Numbered from the stretch's first letter, positions 13,955 to 22,595 are shown. The stretch is DNA of 38,033 nt from CAZPQN01 sp964588795 (GCA_964588795.1 CAZPQN010000024.1:1-38033); one strand, 5' to 3'. Made by a program: numbers and translations. The notes: generated from the sequence alone by a model not told the origin.

Positions 13955-16338
13955 CGCAGGCGTGCCTGGAATTCTTCATTCAATACCTGATGTATGCGTG
14001 TCATCGCTTTGTCAATCTCCGCATCGGTCAAAGTTCTCTCTAGTGCCCAAAAAACCAGATTAAATGTAAGACTTTTTTTACTTTTGTCAATATTTTTTCC
14101 TGTGTACAAATCGTAAAACAGAACTTCCCGCAGGTATTCACCCCCGCTGGACTGGATTTTGGCGACGACATCCGCGACCGGCACCCGGGCATCAAGCACA
14201 ATTGAAATATCTCGCTGGACAGCCGGGAAAATCGGCAATTCGCGGAACTTGACCGGACCAACAGGCTGTTCGAGTAGCAGGTCAACATCCATTTCCATGA
14301 AAAAAACCGGCACTTCAATATCCACTAATTCCCGCAGGAAGGTCGGATTAAATTCCCCAAGATAGGCCAGTACTCTTCCAGCAATCTCCGTTTTAAGCAG
14401 GATTTTGCATTCCGGACGTTCGATCGGATTCCAGGTCGGCAAAGCCAGGCGCATATTTTTAAGCAAACCTTCGATCAGACCTTTTACGACAAAAAGGTCA
14501 CTTTGCCGCATCAATCGTGACCAATGACGCTCACCAGTCTCTCCGCAAACGACCGCGCCGAGATGTAATTTTTCCTGGGCTCCCGTTTCTGAGGCAGCAT
14601 CACGCAGTTGAACGAAACCCAGTTCGAACAAACGCAGGTTCAGGCGGCGGTGATTGATATTATTCTTGACGGCCTGCAACATTCCCGGAAACAGCGCCGT
14701 GCGCAAATGACTCAGATCGATGCTCAAGGGATTTTGCAAAGCAATGGGCTGATAGCCATCGAAATTAAGGTGGCTTTTTTCGGCGCTGATCAGCGAATTA
14801 GTATAAATTTCGTCAAAACCAAAGGCCATCATACGAGAACGCAAACTTTCTATCCGGTCATAGCGCTCATCAACTGCACCGCGCAACTGGATTGACAATT
14901 TTTTAGCGGATGGTACCCGCGACATCCCGTAAATGCGCACGGCTTCTTCACAGAAATCGACTTCACGCTCTAGATCCGGACGCCAGGAAGGTACTTCCAG
15001 AGATACGCCTTCGGCTGTTATGCGCTCGGTTTTACAGCCTAATTCACGAAACAGATCCACCAGCCAGGTGCGATCAAATTCCATCCCGATTAGCTCGTCA
15101 ATCTTACGGTAGTTGACCTGAACGCGACGTGGTGCGGAAACGCCGGGATAATTATCAACGATTCCCCGACAGACTTCACCGCCGGCAACTTCAGTGATGA
15201 TCTGCGCCACGCGGTTAAGCGCATAGATCACACCCTCGATATCAGCCCCGCGCTCGAAGCGGTAGGAAGCATCGGTCTGCAGGCCTAAAAACCGCGCACC
15301 CCGGCGAATGACCTTGGGATTAAAATAGGCACTTTCGATCAGGACGTCGGTCGTCCGGTCAGTAATCTCAGAATTCGCCAAACCCATAATGCCGGCGATA
15401 GCCACGGGGCGGACAGCATCACAAATGAGTAATATTTCCGGCGTCAAAGATCGTTCCATACCGTCGAGCGTCATTACCTTCTCCCCTGCCCTGGCGCGGC
15501 GAACGACTATTTTTTGCTCCTTAACCTGCGCAAGATCAAAAGTATGCAGGGGATGACCCGTCTCCATCAATACAAAATTGGCGGCATCCACAACATTATT
15601 GATCGAGCGCAATCCGACACTGTTCAGACGGCGTACCAACCATTGGGGTGATGGGCCAACCTGTACCTGGCGAATCAGCCGCGCGGCGTAACGGGGACAA
15701 GCCTCCGCATCCTCAATCACGACTGCCACCTCGTTGCTGGTCGGTACGTTACCCTCAGGCAGGTTTACCGGAGGAAGTATCAGCTGGGAGCCAGTCAGCA
15801 GGCTGATTTCGCGTGCGATCCCGATCTGCGAAGCACAATCCGGGCGGTTGGGTGTCAGTTCGATTTCCAGACTAACATCGTTTTTCTGCAGAAATTCCCT
15901 GAGGGGCATTCCGATGGGAGCCGATTCATCCAATACCATAATTCCGGAGTGATCATCGGACAACTTTAATTCATCTTCAGCGCAAAGCATCCCTTCAGAA
16001 AACACGCCGCGGATGGTGGTGGCCTTGATCTCCTGACCACCGGGTAACACGGCTCCTGGTAAGGCCAGAGGCACCCTTTGCCCGGCAGTTACGTTGGGAG
16101 CGCCGCAAACGACGGTGTATTCCCGTTCACCCGTATTGACTTTACATACCGACAGACGGTCTGCGCGAGGGTGTTTGTCGACCGTGGCGACGATAGCAAT
16201 GATCACAGAATCGGGTAAATTGGCAGATTCGTCAACGATCGTCGCTTCCAGCCCGATTTCAGTCAATCGGTTGGACAACTCCTCTGGTGTATACGGAATT
16301 TCGGTGTATTGTTTCAGCCAGTCGGTATTGACACGCAT
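13951..16338 (-). CDS. pheT: Phenylalanine-tRNA ligase beta subunit
   Basis: PheT is the large subunit of the alpha2-beta2 enzyme that charges tRNA-Phe; it carries the editing site and tRNA-binding parts. The 795-residue product has the EMAP-like tRNA-binding domain at the N-terminus (with KHPRADRLSVCKVNTG), the B3/B4 editing region, a B5 domain, the catalytic-like core and the C-terminal anticodon-binding FDX-ACB domain. I place the start at the ATG at 16338 (MRVNTDWLKQY), 17 bases after the pheS stop, rather than at the 16392 start, which would overlap pheS. AAGGAA lies upstream. Firm identification. Confidence 0.96.
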   Translation of the reverse strand: MRVNTDWLKQYTEIPYTPEELSNRLTEIGLEATIVDESANLPDSVIIAIVATVDKHPRADRLSVCKVNTGEREYTVVCGAPNVTAGQRVPLALPGAVLPGGQEIKATTIRGVFSEGMLCAEDELKLSDDHSGIMVLDESAPIGMPLREFLQKNDVSLEIELTPNRPDCASQIGIAREISLLTGSQLILPPVNLPEGNVPTSNEVAVVIEDAEACPRYAARLIRQVQVGPSPQWLVRRLNSVGLRSINNVVDAANFVLMETGHPLHTFDLAQVKEQKIVVRRARAGEKVMTLDGMERSLTPEILLICDAVRPVAIAGIMGLANSEITDRTTDVLIESAYFNPKVIRRGARFLGLQTDASYRFERGADIEGVIYALNRVAQIITEVAGGEVCRGIVDNYPGVSAPRRVQVNYRKIDELIGMEFDRTWLVDLFRELGCKTERITAEGVSLEVPSWRPDLEREVDFCEEAVRIYGMSRVPSAKKLSIQLRGAVDERYDRIESLRSRMMAFGFDEIYTNSLISAEKSHLNFDGYQPIALQNPLSIDLSHLRTALFPGMLQAVKNNINHRRLNLRLFELGFVQLRDAASETGAQEKLHLGAVVCGETGERHWSRLMRQSDLFVVKGLIEGLLKNMRLALPTWNPIERPECKILLKTEIAGRVLAYLGEFNPTFLRELVDIEVPVFFMEMDVDLLLEQPVGPVKFRELPIFPAVQRDISIVLDARVPVADVVAKIQSSGGEYLREVLFYDLYTGKNIDKSKKSLTFNLVFWALERTLTDAEIDKAMTRIHQVLNEEFQARLR

Positions 16339-16355
16339 GACGGGTCGCAGATTCC

Positions 16356-17372
16356 TTAAAACTGCTCGATTAATCGCACGTCGCCATCCCACAGGAGACG
16401 AATGTCATTGATCTGATACTTCAGGAGCGTAATCCGATCGACGCCCATCCCGAAAGCGTAGCCACTGTACTTATGCGGGTCGATACCTACCGCTTCAAAA
16501 ACATTGGGATCGACCATACCACAGCCGAGAATCTCTAACCACCCGCTGTTTTTACATAGCCGGCATCCTTTTCCGGCACAGATGAAACAGGACACGTCGA
16601 CCTCAGCACTGGGTTCGGTGAACGGGAAGAAACTCGGGCGGAAGCGGATTTTGACCGCACTGCCGAAAAAGCGTTTGGCAAACAGTTCCAGGGTTGTTTT
16701 CAATTCACTGAAAGTCACCTTCTCATCTACGTACAACCCCTCGACCTGATGAAAGGCGCAAAAACTTCGCGCATTGATGGCCTCGTTGCGGAAGACGCGC
16801 CCAGGTGCCAGAATGCGAATCGGCGGGCGTTGTTTGAGCATCGTGCGGATTTGAATCGGTGAAGTATGCGTTCTGAGCAGGACTTTGGAGCTGATAAAGA
16901 AGGTATCCTGCATGTCGCGGGCGGGGTGGTCATCCGGGAAATTGAGCGTTTGAAAGTTATAGTAATCGGTTTCCACCTCCGGTCCGAATTCAATTCCGAA
17001 TCCCATCTCCCGGAAGATGCTAATGATGGCTTGCATGGTCAACGAAATCGGATGGGGATGTCCGACGTCGGGGATTATCCCCGGCAGAGTAAAATCGAAA
17101 AACTCCGGCGTGCTCGTGGGCTGACTGAGATTTTTAGTGAGCTGCTCCACTACGTTTTCGGCACTCACTTTTATTTCATTCAGCACCTGACCAATCTGCC
17201 GTTTCTCGGTGACTGACAGTTCACCCAGTCGGGCAAAAAGGGCGGGGATCAGGCCTTTTTTCCCCAGAAACTTAAGGCGGAAATTCTCAATTGACCGGAG
17301 GTCGGCGCCCGCCTGCCGGGCATCGTTGAGCAATAAGGCCTGAACCTCTTTGGCTTGCTCCAAGAGGTTCAT
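16356..17372 (-). CDS. pheS: Phenylalanine-tRNA ligase alpha subunit
   Basis: PheS is the catalytic subunit of phenylalanyl-tRNA synthetase. The 338-residue product has an N-terminal coiled-coil arm for tRNA contact and the class II core, including DTFF near the middle, FHQVEGLYVD (motif 2) and GMGVDRITLLKY (motif 3). A four-cysteine cluster CFICAGKGCRLC near residue 257 looks like a zinc knuckle, as found in some PheS proteins. The ATG at 17372 comes four bases after the rplT stop; the 17396 start would overlap rplT. Part of the thrS-infC-rpmI-rplT-pheST translation operon. Confidence 0.96.
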   Translation of the reverse strand: MNLLEQAKEVQALLLNDARQAGADLRSIENFRLKFLGKKGLIPALFARLGELSVTEKRQIGQVLNEIKVSAENVVEQLTKNLSQPTSTPEFFDFTLPGIIPDVGHPHPISLTMQAIISIFREMGFGIEFGPEVETDYYNFQTLNFPDDHPARDMQDTFFISSKVLLRTHTSPIQIRTMLKQRPPIRILAPGRVFRNEAINARSFCAFHQVEGLYVDEKVTFSELKTTLELFAKRFFGSAVKIRFRPSFFPFTEPSAEVDVSCFICAGKGCRLCKNSGWLEILGCGMVDPNVFEAVGIDPHKYSGYAFGMGVDRITLLKYQINDIRLLWDGDVRLIEQF

Positions 17373-17376
17373 GACT

Positions 17377-17724
17377 TCAGGCCTTAAGCATCGCAATTAA
17401 GTGCGCAAAACCATCCGGGTCATTGACGGCAATTTCGGCGAGTGCTTTTCGATCCAGAATGACTCCGGCTTTTTTCAGACCGGCGATAAAGCGGCTGTAG
17501 GACAATCCTCCACCGTTGGCGGCGGCATTGATTCTGGCGATCCACAGCGCGCGGAAATCTCTCTTTTTCTTCCGCCGATCACGATAAGCATATTGGAGGG
17601 CTTTTTCAACCGCGTCTTTGGCGTTGACGTAGAGGGTTCCGCGCGACGCGCGGTATCCCTTGGCGGCTTTGACCAGTTTGCGATGCTTTCTATGATGGGG
17701 AACGGAACTATTGGCTCTTGGCAT
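17377..17724 (-). CDS. rplT: 50S ribosomal protein L20
   Basis: L20 binds 23S rRNA early in large-subunit assembly. The 115-residue basic product has the usual length and the family landmarks: HHRKHRKLVKAAKGY near the N-terminus, RDRRKKKRDFRALWI in the middle and GLSYSRFIAGLKKAG. It follows rpmI by nine bases and precedes pheS by four, the common infC-rpmI-rplT order. In several bacteria L20 or IF3 controls this operon; I saw no clear L20 leader hairpin here. Confidence 0.97.
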   Translation of the reverse strand: MPRANSSVPHHRKHRKLVKAAKGYRASRGTLYVNAKDAVEKALQYAYRDRRKKKRDFRALWIARINAAANGGGLSYSRFIAGLKKAGVILDRKALAEIAVNDPDGFAHLIAMLKA

Positions 17725-17733
17725 ATTAGTCTC

Positions 17734-17928
17734 CTATGCTACAATCATCTTTTTGACACGGTTCAGGTCAGCTTGGTCAACCATACCTCCCTGACGCAAA
17801 CCACGTTTCCGTTGAGTGGTCTTTTTAGTTAAAATGTGCGAATGATACGCTTTGTTGCGTTTGACCTTGCCGCTTCCGGTTTGAGTAAACCTTTTAGCGG
17901 CGGATTTGCGGGTTTTCATTTTTGGCAT
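17734..17928 (-). CDS. rpmI: 50S ribosomal protein L35
   Basis: L35 is a small, very basic large-subunit protein. The 64-residue product begins MPKMKTRKSAAKRF and contains GSGKVKRNKAYHSHIL followed by KRGLRQ, typical of the family in length and sequence. It lies 11 bases after infC and nine before rplT. Confidence 0.97.
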   Translation of the reverse strand: MPKMKTRKSAAKRFTQTGSGKVKRNKAYHSHILTKKTTQRKRGLRQGGMVDQADLNRVKKMIVA

Positions 17929-17939
17929 AGCTAGTGCTC

Positions 17940-18446
17940 CTATTTTGCAGTCAAATAAGTTACGATAGTGCGTCCTTCATGCAGGGGATTCTTTTCCGGA
18001 ACGCCCACATCGGCTAATTTTTCGAGAATCCGATTGACGAGCTCGGTGCCGGTTTCGACATGAGCCATTTCGCGGCCTCGGAACATCAGGGTAATTTTGA
18101 CCTTGTAGCCGTCTTCGAGGAATCGTCGGGCGGCATTAATTTTCATAACGAGGTCATGCTCACCGATACGCGGGCGGAAACGCACTTCCTTGATTTTGAT
18201 GACATGCTGTTTCTTTTTACTTTCACGCTCTTTCATTTGCTGTTGGTAGCGAAATTTTCCGTAATCGAGTATTTTGCAGACGGGAGGATCGGCATTAGGT
18301 GAGATTTCAACCAAATCCAGACCCCGGTCTTCCGATAATCGCAAAGCTTCCCGTATACTCACTATTCCAACTTGCTTGCCATCCGCATCAATCAGACGCA
18401 GGGTCGGGATGCGGATTTCTTCGTTAATGCGCAATTCTTTTTCTAT
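17940..18446 (-). CDS. infC: Translation initiation factor IF-3, probable AUA start
   Basis: IF3 keeps ribosomal subunits apart and checks start codons and initiator tRNA. The product has both domains: the N-domain (RINEEIRIPTLRLIDADG) and the C-domain with VRFRPRIGEHD. The family begins close to RINEEIR, and no ATG or GTG lies there. A TTG at 18434 is 19 bases from the only ribosome site. An ATA at 18444-18446 lies seven bases after GGAGG (18454-18458) and overlaps the thrS TAG stop as ATAG. I therefore choose the ATA, giving 168 residues. infC is known for rare start codons (AUU in E. coli), because IF3 then limits its own synthesis. Function is certain; the exact start is an inference. Confidence 0.93.
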   Translation of the reverse strand: MEKELRINEEIRIPTLRLIDADGKQVGIVSIREALRLSEDRGLDLVEISPNADPPVCKILDYGKFRYQQQMKERESKKKQHVIKIKEVRFRPRIGEHDLVMKINAARRFLEDGYKVKITLMFRGREMAHVETGTELVNRILEKLADVGVPEKNPLHEGRTIVTYLTAK

Positions 18447-20386
18447 GACTTGCCCTCCTCAGGTGATTCAATCGTGGCTTTTATTAAACTTAATGCTGCG
18501 GACCAGCTCATTGCACCCTGATCGCCGACCTTGCGCCGACGAACAGCCACTCGCTTTTCTCCGGCTTCCCGCTCTCCGATGATCAGCATGAACGGTATCT
18601 TCATCATTTCCGCCTGCCGGATTTTCGCACCGATGGTATCGTTACGTAAATTGATTTCGGCACGTATGCCCTGCCCGGTCAGTATTTTGAAAAACTCAGT
18701 CGCTGGTTCATCCTGCATATTGGTCACTGGCATCACGACGGCCTGGACCGGTGCCAACCAGACCGGAAAATCGCCAACGGTATGTTCGATCAGGACTCCG
18801 ACGAAACGCTCCAGCGAGCCCATAATCGCCCGATGGATCATGTAAGGCTGGTACTTGTTCCCGTCACTGGCGGTGTATTCCATTTGAAACCGTTCCGACA
18901 TATTGAAATCGAACTGAATGGTTGTACACTGCCAGGAGCGTCCCAGAGCATCCCGAATTTTAATATCAATTTTCGGCCCGTAAAAGGCGCCACCGCCTTC
19001 ATCCACGGTGTACGGGACTTGCAGTTTATCAAGGGCCATTTGCAAAGCTCGGGTGGCTTCTTCCCATTTTTCCGGTGAGCCAACATACTTATCTTTGGGA
19101 CGATTGGCGACGTAAACATCGAATTCCGTAAAACCGAAGGACTTGATAAACCTGAATGCAAATTGCACCAGCTTCTCGATTTCGGAATCCAGCTGTTCAG
19201 GCGTACAGATGATGTGGGCATCGTCCTGAGTGAAACCGCGTACCCGCATCAACCCATGCAATACTCCCGATAGCTCATAGCGATAGACAGTACCCAACTC
19301 AGCGTAGCGGATCGGTAAATCCCGGTAACTGCGCGATTTGGCTTTATAAATTTGAATGTGAAACGGGCAATTCATGGGTTTGATGTAATAGGTGTCGCCT
19401 TCCACCTGCATCCCATTAAACATAGATTCGCGATAAAATCCCAGGTGTCCACTGGTTTCCCACAGATGGGCTTTACCGATATGCGGTGTCTGCACCAAAT
19501 CGTAGCCATGACTGAGATGTTCTTTGATCCAGTAATCCTTGATTACCTGCAGAAGAGTCGCGCCGCGCGGATACCAGATTACCAAACCCGGACCGATTTG
19601 ATCGCTGATTTCGAAGAGTTCAAGGCTTTTCCCAATTTTACGATGATCGCGCCGCTTGGCTTCCTCGAGAAAAGTAAGATACCGTTTCAATTCTTTGTCC
19701 GTCGCGAAAGCCGTACCGTACACACGGGTGAGCATTTTGTTCCGAGAATCGCCGCGCCAGTAAGCTCCGGCGACGTTCAGCAGTTTAAAGGCTTTAATCT
19801 TGCCGGTGGATGGTACATGCGGGCCACGGCACAAATCTGTAAAATCACCCTGAGTGTATATGGATAGTTCCTCATCACCGGGGATCTCTTCAATGATTTG
19901 CACTTTATAGGTTTCACCCATTGCAGTAAACAGACGGATCGCCTCTTGGCGTGATAGTACCCGGCGCGTCACTGGCAGGTCGGCGGCAATGATATCCTGC
20001 ATTACCTCTTCAATCCGCGGCAGATCATCGTCAGTAAGCGGTGGCTCGATGTCAAAGTCATAATAGAAGCGATTCTCAATTGCCGGGCCAATCGTCACCT
20101 TCGCCTGCGGATACAGTCTTTTTACGGCCTGGGCCATGATATGGGAAGTGCTGTGCAAAAATATTTCAGCCGCCGCGGAAGTATTGGAAGTTATAATTTG
20201 CAATGCTCCGTTTTCCGTAACCGCAAAACTCAGATCAACTAATTTGTCGTTGAATTGGGCGGCTAAAGCGTTTTTAAAAAGGCTGGGGCTGATCCGTTCA
20301 GCAATCTCGCCGATGGTAATTCCGACCGCTACCGACATCTCGGCACCGTCGGGTAAACGGACTGCGATCTTCCTTTGAGAATCCAA
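18443..20386 (-). CDS. thrS: Threonine-tRNA ligase
   Basis: ThrS charges tRNA-Thr in the cytoplasm. The 647-residue product has the full build: TGS domain (about 1-65), editing domain with HSTSH near residue 78, the class II catalytic core with MNCPFH (zinc-binding Cys) and IHRAIMGSLERF (motif 3), and the anticodon-binding domain at the end. The start is a TTG at 20386, eight bases after AAGGAA; the first in-frame ATG would remove most of the TGS domain. No T-box leader is visible in the 67 bases between tRNA-Val and thrS. Its stop overlaps the presumed infC start. Confidence 0.97.
   Translation of the reverse strand: MDSQRKIAVRLPDGAEMSVAVGITIGEIAERISPSLFKNALAAQFNDKLVDLSFAVTENGALQIITSNTSAAAEIFLHSTSHIMAQAVKRLYPQAKVTIGPAIENRFYYDFDIEPPLTDDDLPRIEEVMQDIIAADLPVTRRVLSRQEAIRLFTAMGETYKVQIIEEIPGDEELSIYTQGDFTDLCRGPHVPSTGKIKAFKLLNVAGAYWRGDSRNKMLTRVYGTAFATDKELKRYLTFLEEAKRRDHRKIGKSLELFEISDQIGPGLVIWYPRGATLLQVIKDYWIKEHLSHGYDLVQTPHIGKAHLWETSGHLGFYRESMFNGMQVEGDTYYIKPMNCPFHIQIYKAKSRSYRDLPIRYAELGTVYRYELSGVLHGLMRVRGFTQDDAHIICTPEQLDSEIEKLVQFAFRFIKSFGFTEFDVYVANRPKDKYVGSPEKWEEATRALQMALDKLQVPYTVDEGGGAFYGPKIDIKIRDALGRSWQCTTIQFDFNMSERFQMEYTASDGNKYQPYMIHRAIMGSLERFVGVLIEHTVGDFPVWLAPVQAVVMPVTNMQDEPATEFFKILTGQGIRAEINLRNDTIGAKIRQAEMMKIPFMLIIGEREAGEKRVAVRRRKVGDQGAMSWSAALSLIKATIESPEEGKS
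18454..18458 (-). promoter_or_regulatory. Ribosome binding site that decides the infC start
   Basis: GGAGG on the minus strand lies within the last codons of thrS, seven bases before the ATA at 18446 and 19 bases before the TTG at 18434. The first spacing is ideal and the second far too long, which favours the ATA start. Confidence 0.6.
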
Positions 20387-20453
20387 AATCTATTTCCTTT
20401 TTTCGCTGCTTTGTCAAAATTAACCTCGTTCACGCTGAATTTCAGCCTAACTG

Positions 20454-20527
20454 TGGGCGATACTGGACTTGAACCAGTGACCCCTTGCATGTCAAGCAAG
20501 TACTCTAGCCACCTGAGCTAATCGCCC
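20454..20527 (-). tRNA. tRNA-Val (anticodon GAC)
   Basis: The minus strand folds as a cloverleaf: acceptor GGGCGAT with ATCGCCC, D arm GCTC...GAGT, anticodon stem CTTGC/GCAAG with loop TTGACAT (anticodon GAC), and T arm ACTGG/CCAGT with loop TTCAAGT. The discriminator is A and no CCA is encoded. Length is 74 nucleotides. It lies 67 bases upstream of thrS on the same strand and may share its transcript. Confidence 0.96.
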
Positions 20528-20558
20528 TAATGTCTCTTCCATGAAAAAAGCAAGCGCA

Positions 20559-20587
20559 AATTTAAATATGGAATCAATACAACGCAA
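20559..20587 (-). promoter_or_regulatory. Candidate promoter for tRNA-Val and the thrS operon
   Basis: On the minus strand TTGCGT (20582-20587) and TAAATT (20559-20564) are 17 bases apart, about 31 bases upstream of the tRNA. The TTGCGT box is the same as in the candidate hydrogenase-operon promoter. The boxes are partial consensus matches. Confidence 0.4.
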
Positions 20588-20665
20588 AGGAAAAGTCTGC
20601 ATTCCCTCCTCGGAGATATTGCCTACCGCAACGATTATTGCACTTTTGGTCAGACCCTACTCCCG

Positions 20666-20699
20666 AAAACGCAAGAGCCCGCCAGCCGGCGGGCTCTTG
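20666..20699 (-). terminator. Strong rho-independent terminator of the cysteine-rich gene pair
   Basis: A perfect 12-bp stem (CAAGAGCCCGCC with GGCGGGCTCTTG) and four-base loop is followed on the minus strand by CGTTTT. It lies just downstream of the secreted Cys-ladder protein and isolates it from the tRNA-Val promoter. The rest of the 20528-20720 space shows only that promoter. Confidence 0.85.
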
Positions 20700-20720
20700 T
20701 AGGTCGTATTTATCCGACAG

Positions 20721-21032
20721 TTATTTCTTAGGTGTCGGGACAGCGGGTTTATCCGCCTCGGGAGCGGCTTCCTTATGCTTCGAACTGCATTTTTCCGCAC
20801 ACTGGCTCTGGCATTTATCAAGGCAGGCTTTATCGCATTTAACGCCTTTTTCAGCTGCACAGCTCATCTTGCACTTCTGGACGCATTGAGCAGAGTCCGG
20901 CTTGAAGCCTTTCTCGGCGTGCTTCCCGCATTTTTGAGATTCGGCTTTTACATCCTGCGCATACAACAGGTTACTGCCGACGAAAGTTACGCCGATCATC
21001 GTGATCACAACCCACATCAATATTTTTTTCAT
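20721..21032 (-). CDS. Secreted cysteine-ladder protein, function unknown
   Basis: I start at the ATG at 21032 (MKKILMWVV), which has GGA six bases upstream and opens a clear signal peptide cleaved after about residue 25 (LLYA). The mature 78 residues hold nine cysteines. Eight lie on a four-residue period: 50, 54, 58, then 66, 70, 74, 78 and 82. On a helix these would form a stripe of thiols. The tail is Pro- and Lys-rich. CxxxC helices occur in copper-storage and disulfide-stapled helical proteins, so metal binding outside the cytoplasm or a disulfide-locked hairpin are both possible. I recognise no family. It has its own strong terminator and is preceded by another Cys-rich secreted gene, 46 bases away. 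Confidence 0.75.
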   Translation of the reverse strand: MKKILMWVVITMIGVTFVGSNLLYAQDVKAESQKCGKHAEKGFKPDSAQCVQKCKMSCAAEKGVKCDKACLDKCQSQCAEKCSSKHKEAAPEADKPAVPTPKK

Positions 21033-21078
21033 TTCATTTCCTTTCTTTACGAATTTGTTAAATAATAAATCGATGCTT

Positions 21079-21456
21079 TCAAATCCGGATATCATCAGGA
21101 GGAGGCGCTTCGGGTATCCCGATATAACTACTCAGACGATGGATATTTGTTATCATGCCAAGAAATGATATATCGCGGTAAGAGCTATTTTCGTCGCCAT
21201 TCCACACCGTTAACGAACAATGCGGCACCGTGCAGCGACACCGTCCGGGGACAGATGCGCTTTTATGCTTCCGTTCCTGACAGGGTGATTTTACATTTGT
21301 CCCGGTTCGCGAATTGTCACAAACAGTGGTTTTTTTATTCTTCTGTAAAGAGCCCTCATTTCCCCATCCACGGTTAGAACAACAGGCAGAAGCTGTAGAT
21401 ATGCGCAATATGCCTAAAAAACCGCTTAAAATCAGGATACGAATAAACATCTTCAT
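21079..21456 (-). CDS. Second secreted cysteine-rich protein, function unknown
   Basis: The 125-residue product begins MKMFIRILIL with a signal peptide ending near TASA, after which the mature chain starts with Cys25-Cys26. Seven cysteines are present in all (25, 26, 46, 59, 73, 75, 80), including GRCRCTVPHC. The C-terminus is PEAPPPDDIRI. Small exported Cys-rich proteins with a Pro-rich end are often seen beside metal-resistance genes, but no metal transporter is in this window, so that is only a hint. The ribosome site is weak. It lies 46 bases upstream of the Cys-ladder gene on the same strand, probably in one transcript, and diverges from the alcohol dehydrogenase gene. Confidence 0.6.
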   Translation of the reverse strand: MKMFIRILILSGFLGILRISTASACCSNRGWGNEGSLQKNKKTTVCDNSRTGTNVKSPCQERKHKSASVPGRCRCTVPHCSLTVWNGDENSSYRDISFLGMITNIHRLSSYIGIPEAPPPDDIRI

Positions 21457-21566
21457 TCTAACGGCCTAAATTTAATATAGTTGCACAATTAGAAAATATT
21501 TTATTTTCTTTTGGCAGTTCTTAATATTCTGCCTGATAGAAATAACCGAAATTATCAGGGCAATTT

Positions 21567-22595
21567 ATGAAAGCATATTTTATCGAAAATATTGCCGCGC
21601 TAATCGACAATCCCCAACCACTACGGTTAATTGATACGCCTGTTCCCGTACCGGGGAAAGATGAAGTGCTGATCAAAGTGACCGCCTGCGGGGTCTGCCA
21701 TACTGAGCTGGACGAAATCGAAGGTCGCACTCCGCCTCCAGCCCTCCCCGTGATCCCCGGTCACCAGGTGATCGGATGGATTGCCGAACGAGGGTCTGGC
21801 GTGACTGACTTCCAATTAAACGAGCGGGTTGGCGTTGCCTGGATTGCATCAGCCTGCGGGGAATGTCCGGATTGCCGATCGGGTAGAGAGAATCTATGCG
21901 CGCATTTCAACGCTACCGGACGCGATGTGAACGGCGGTTATGCTGAATATATGACCGCCAAAACGACTTTCATATACCGCATTCCGGAAAATTTTCCTGA
22001 TCACGAAGCGGCGCCTCTGCTCTGTGCCGGAGCAATTGGCTATCGTTCACTCCGACTCAGTAACCTGATTGATGGCCAGAAGCTGGGTTTATCCGGTTTC
22101 GGAGCCTCGGCGCATTTAGTGTTAAAAATGGTGCAGTGGCGTTTCCCGAACGTCAAGACGTACGTTATGGCGCGGAGTGCCAGTGAACGCCGTTTCGCTC
22201 TGCAGCTCGGAGCCGTCTGGGCTGGCGGTCATTCAGAAAAAACGCCAGTTCTACTGGACGCAGTGATTGACACGACACCGGTCTGGCAGCCGGTTCTTAG
22301 CGCTCTGGAAAATTTACGTCCCGGCGGACGATTGGTCATCAATGCCATCCGCAAAGAGGAAATTGACAAGTCTGCCTGGCTAAACCTGAACTATCAACAG
22401 CATCTATGGTCGGAAAAAGAAATCAAGAGCGTCGCCAATGTCACTCGTCAGGATGTTCGGGAATTTCTGGAGCTTGCCGTTCAGATTCCCCTCAGACCCG
22501 AAGTGGAAATTTATCCCTTCGAAGACGCAAATCGGGCTTTACTCGAACTCAAAACGGGGCGCATCAGGGGCGCGAAGGTAATCCAGATTACCTGA
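21567..22595 (+). CDS. Zinc-dependent alcohol dehydrogenase family protein
   Basis: This 342-residue medium-chain dehydrogenase should oxidise an alcohol or reduce an aldehyde with NAD(P). Catalytic zinc ligands are visible at Cys44 (CGVCHTEL), His66 (GHQ, where GHE is usual) and Cys153; the structural zinc site is Cys97, 100, 103 and 111 (CGECPDCRSGRENLC). The Rossmann loop reads GFGASA, which departs from GxGxxG, as I recall for the zinc-binding alcohol dehydrogenase subfamily 2. The substrate cannot be told. The ATG at 21567 has only a weak AGGG upstream. It is divergent from the Cys-rich pair and convergent with the next gene. Confidence 0.9.
   Translation: MKAYFIENIAALIDNPQPLRLIDTPVPVPGKDEVLIKVTACGVCHTELDEIEGRTPPPALPVIPGHQVIGWIAERGSGVTDFQLNERVGVAWIASACGECPDCRSGRENLCAHFNATGRDVNGGYAEYMTAKTTFIYRIPENFPDHEAAPLLCAGAIGYRSLRLSNLIDGQKLGLSGFGASAHLVLKMVQWRFPNVKTYVMARSASERRFALQLGAVWAGGHSEKTPVLLDAVIDTTPVWQPVLSALENLRPGGRLVINAIRKEEIDKSAWLNLNYQQHLWSEKEIKSVANVTRQDVREFLELAVQIPLRPEVEIYPFEDANRALLELKTGRIRGAKVIQIT

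Noticed and set aside
20387..20453. T-box leader for thrS
   Set aside because: Only 67 bases separate tRNA-Val and thrS, without the conserved T-box sequence or a terminator stem.
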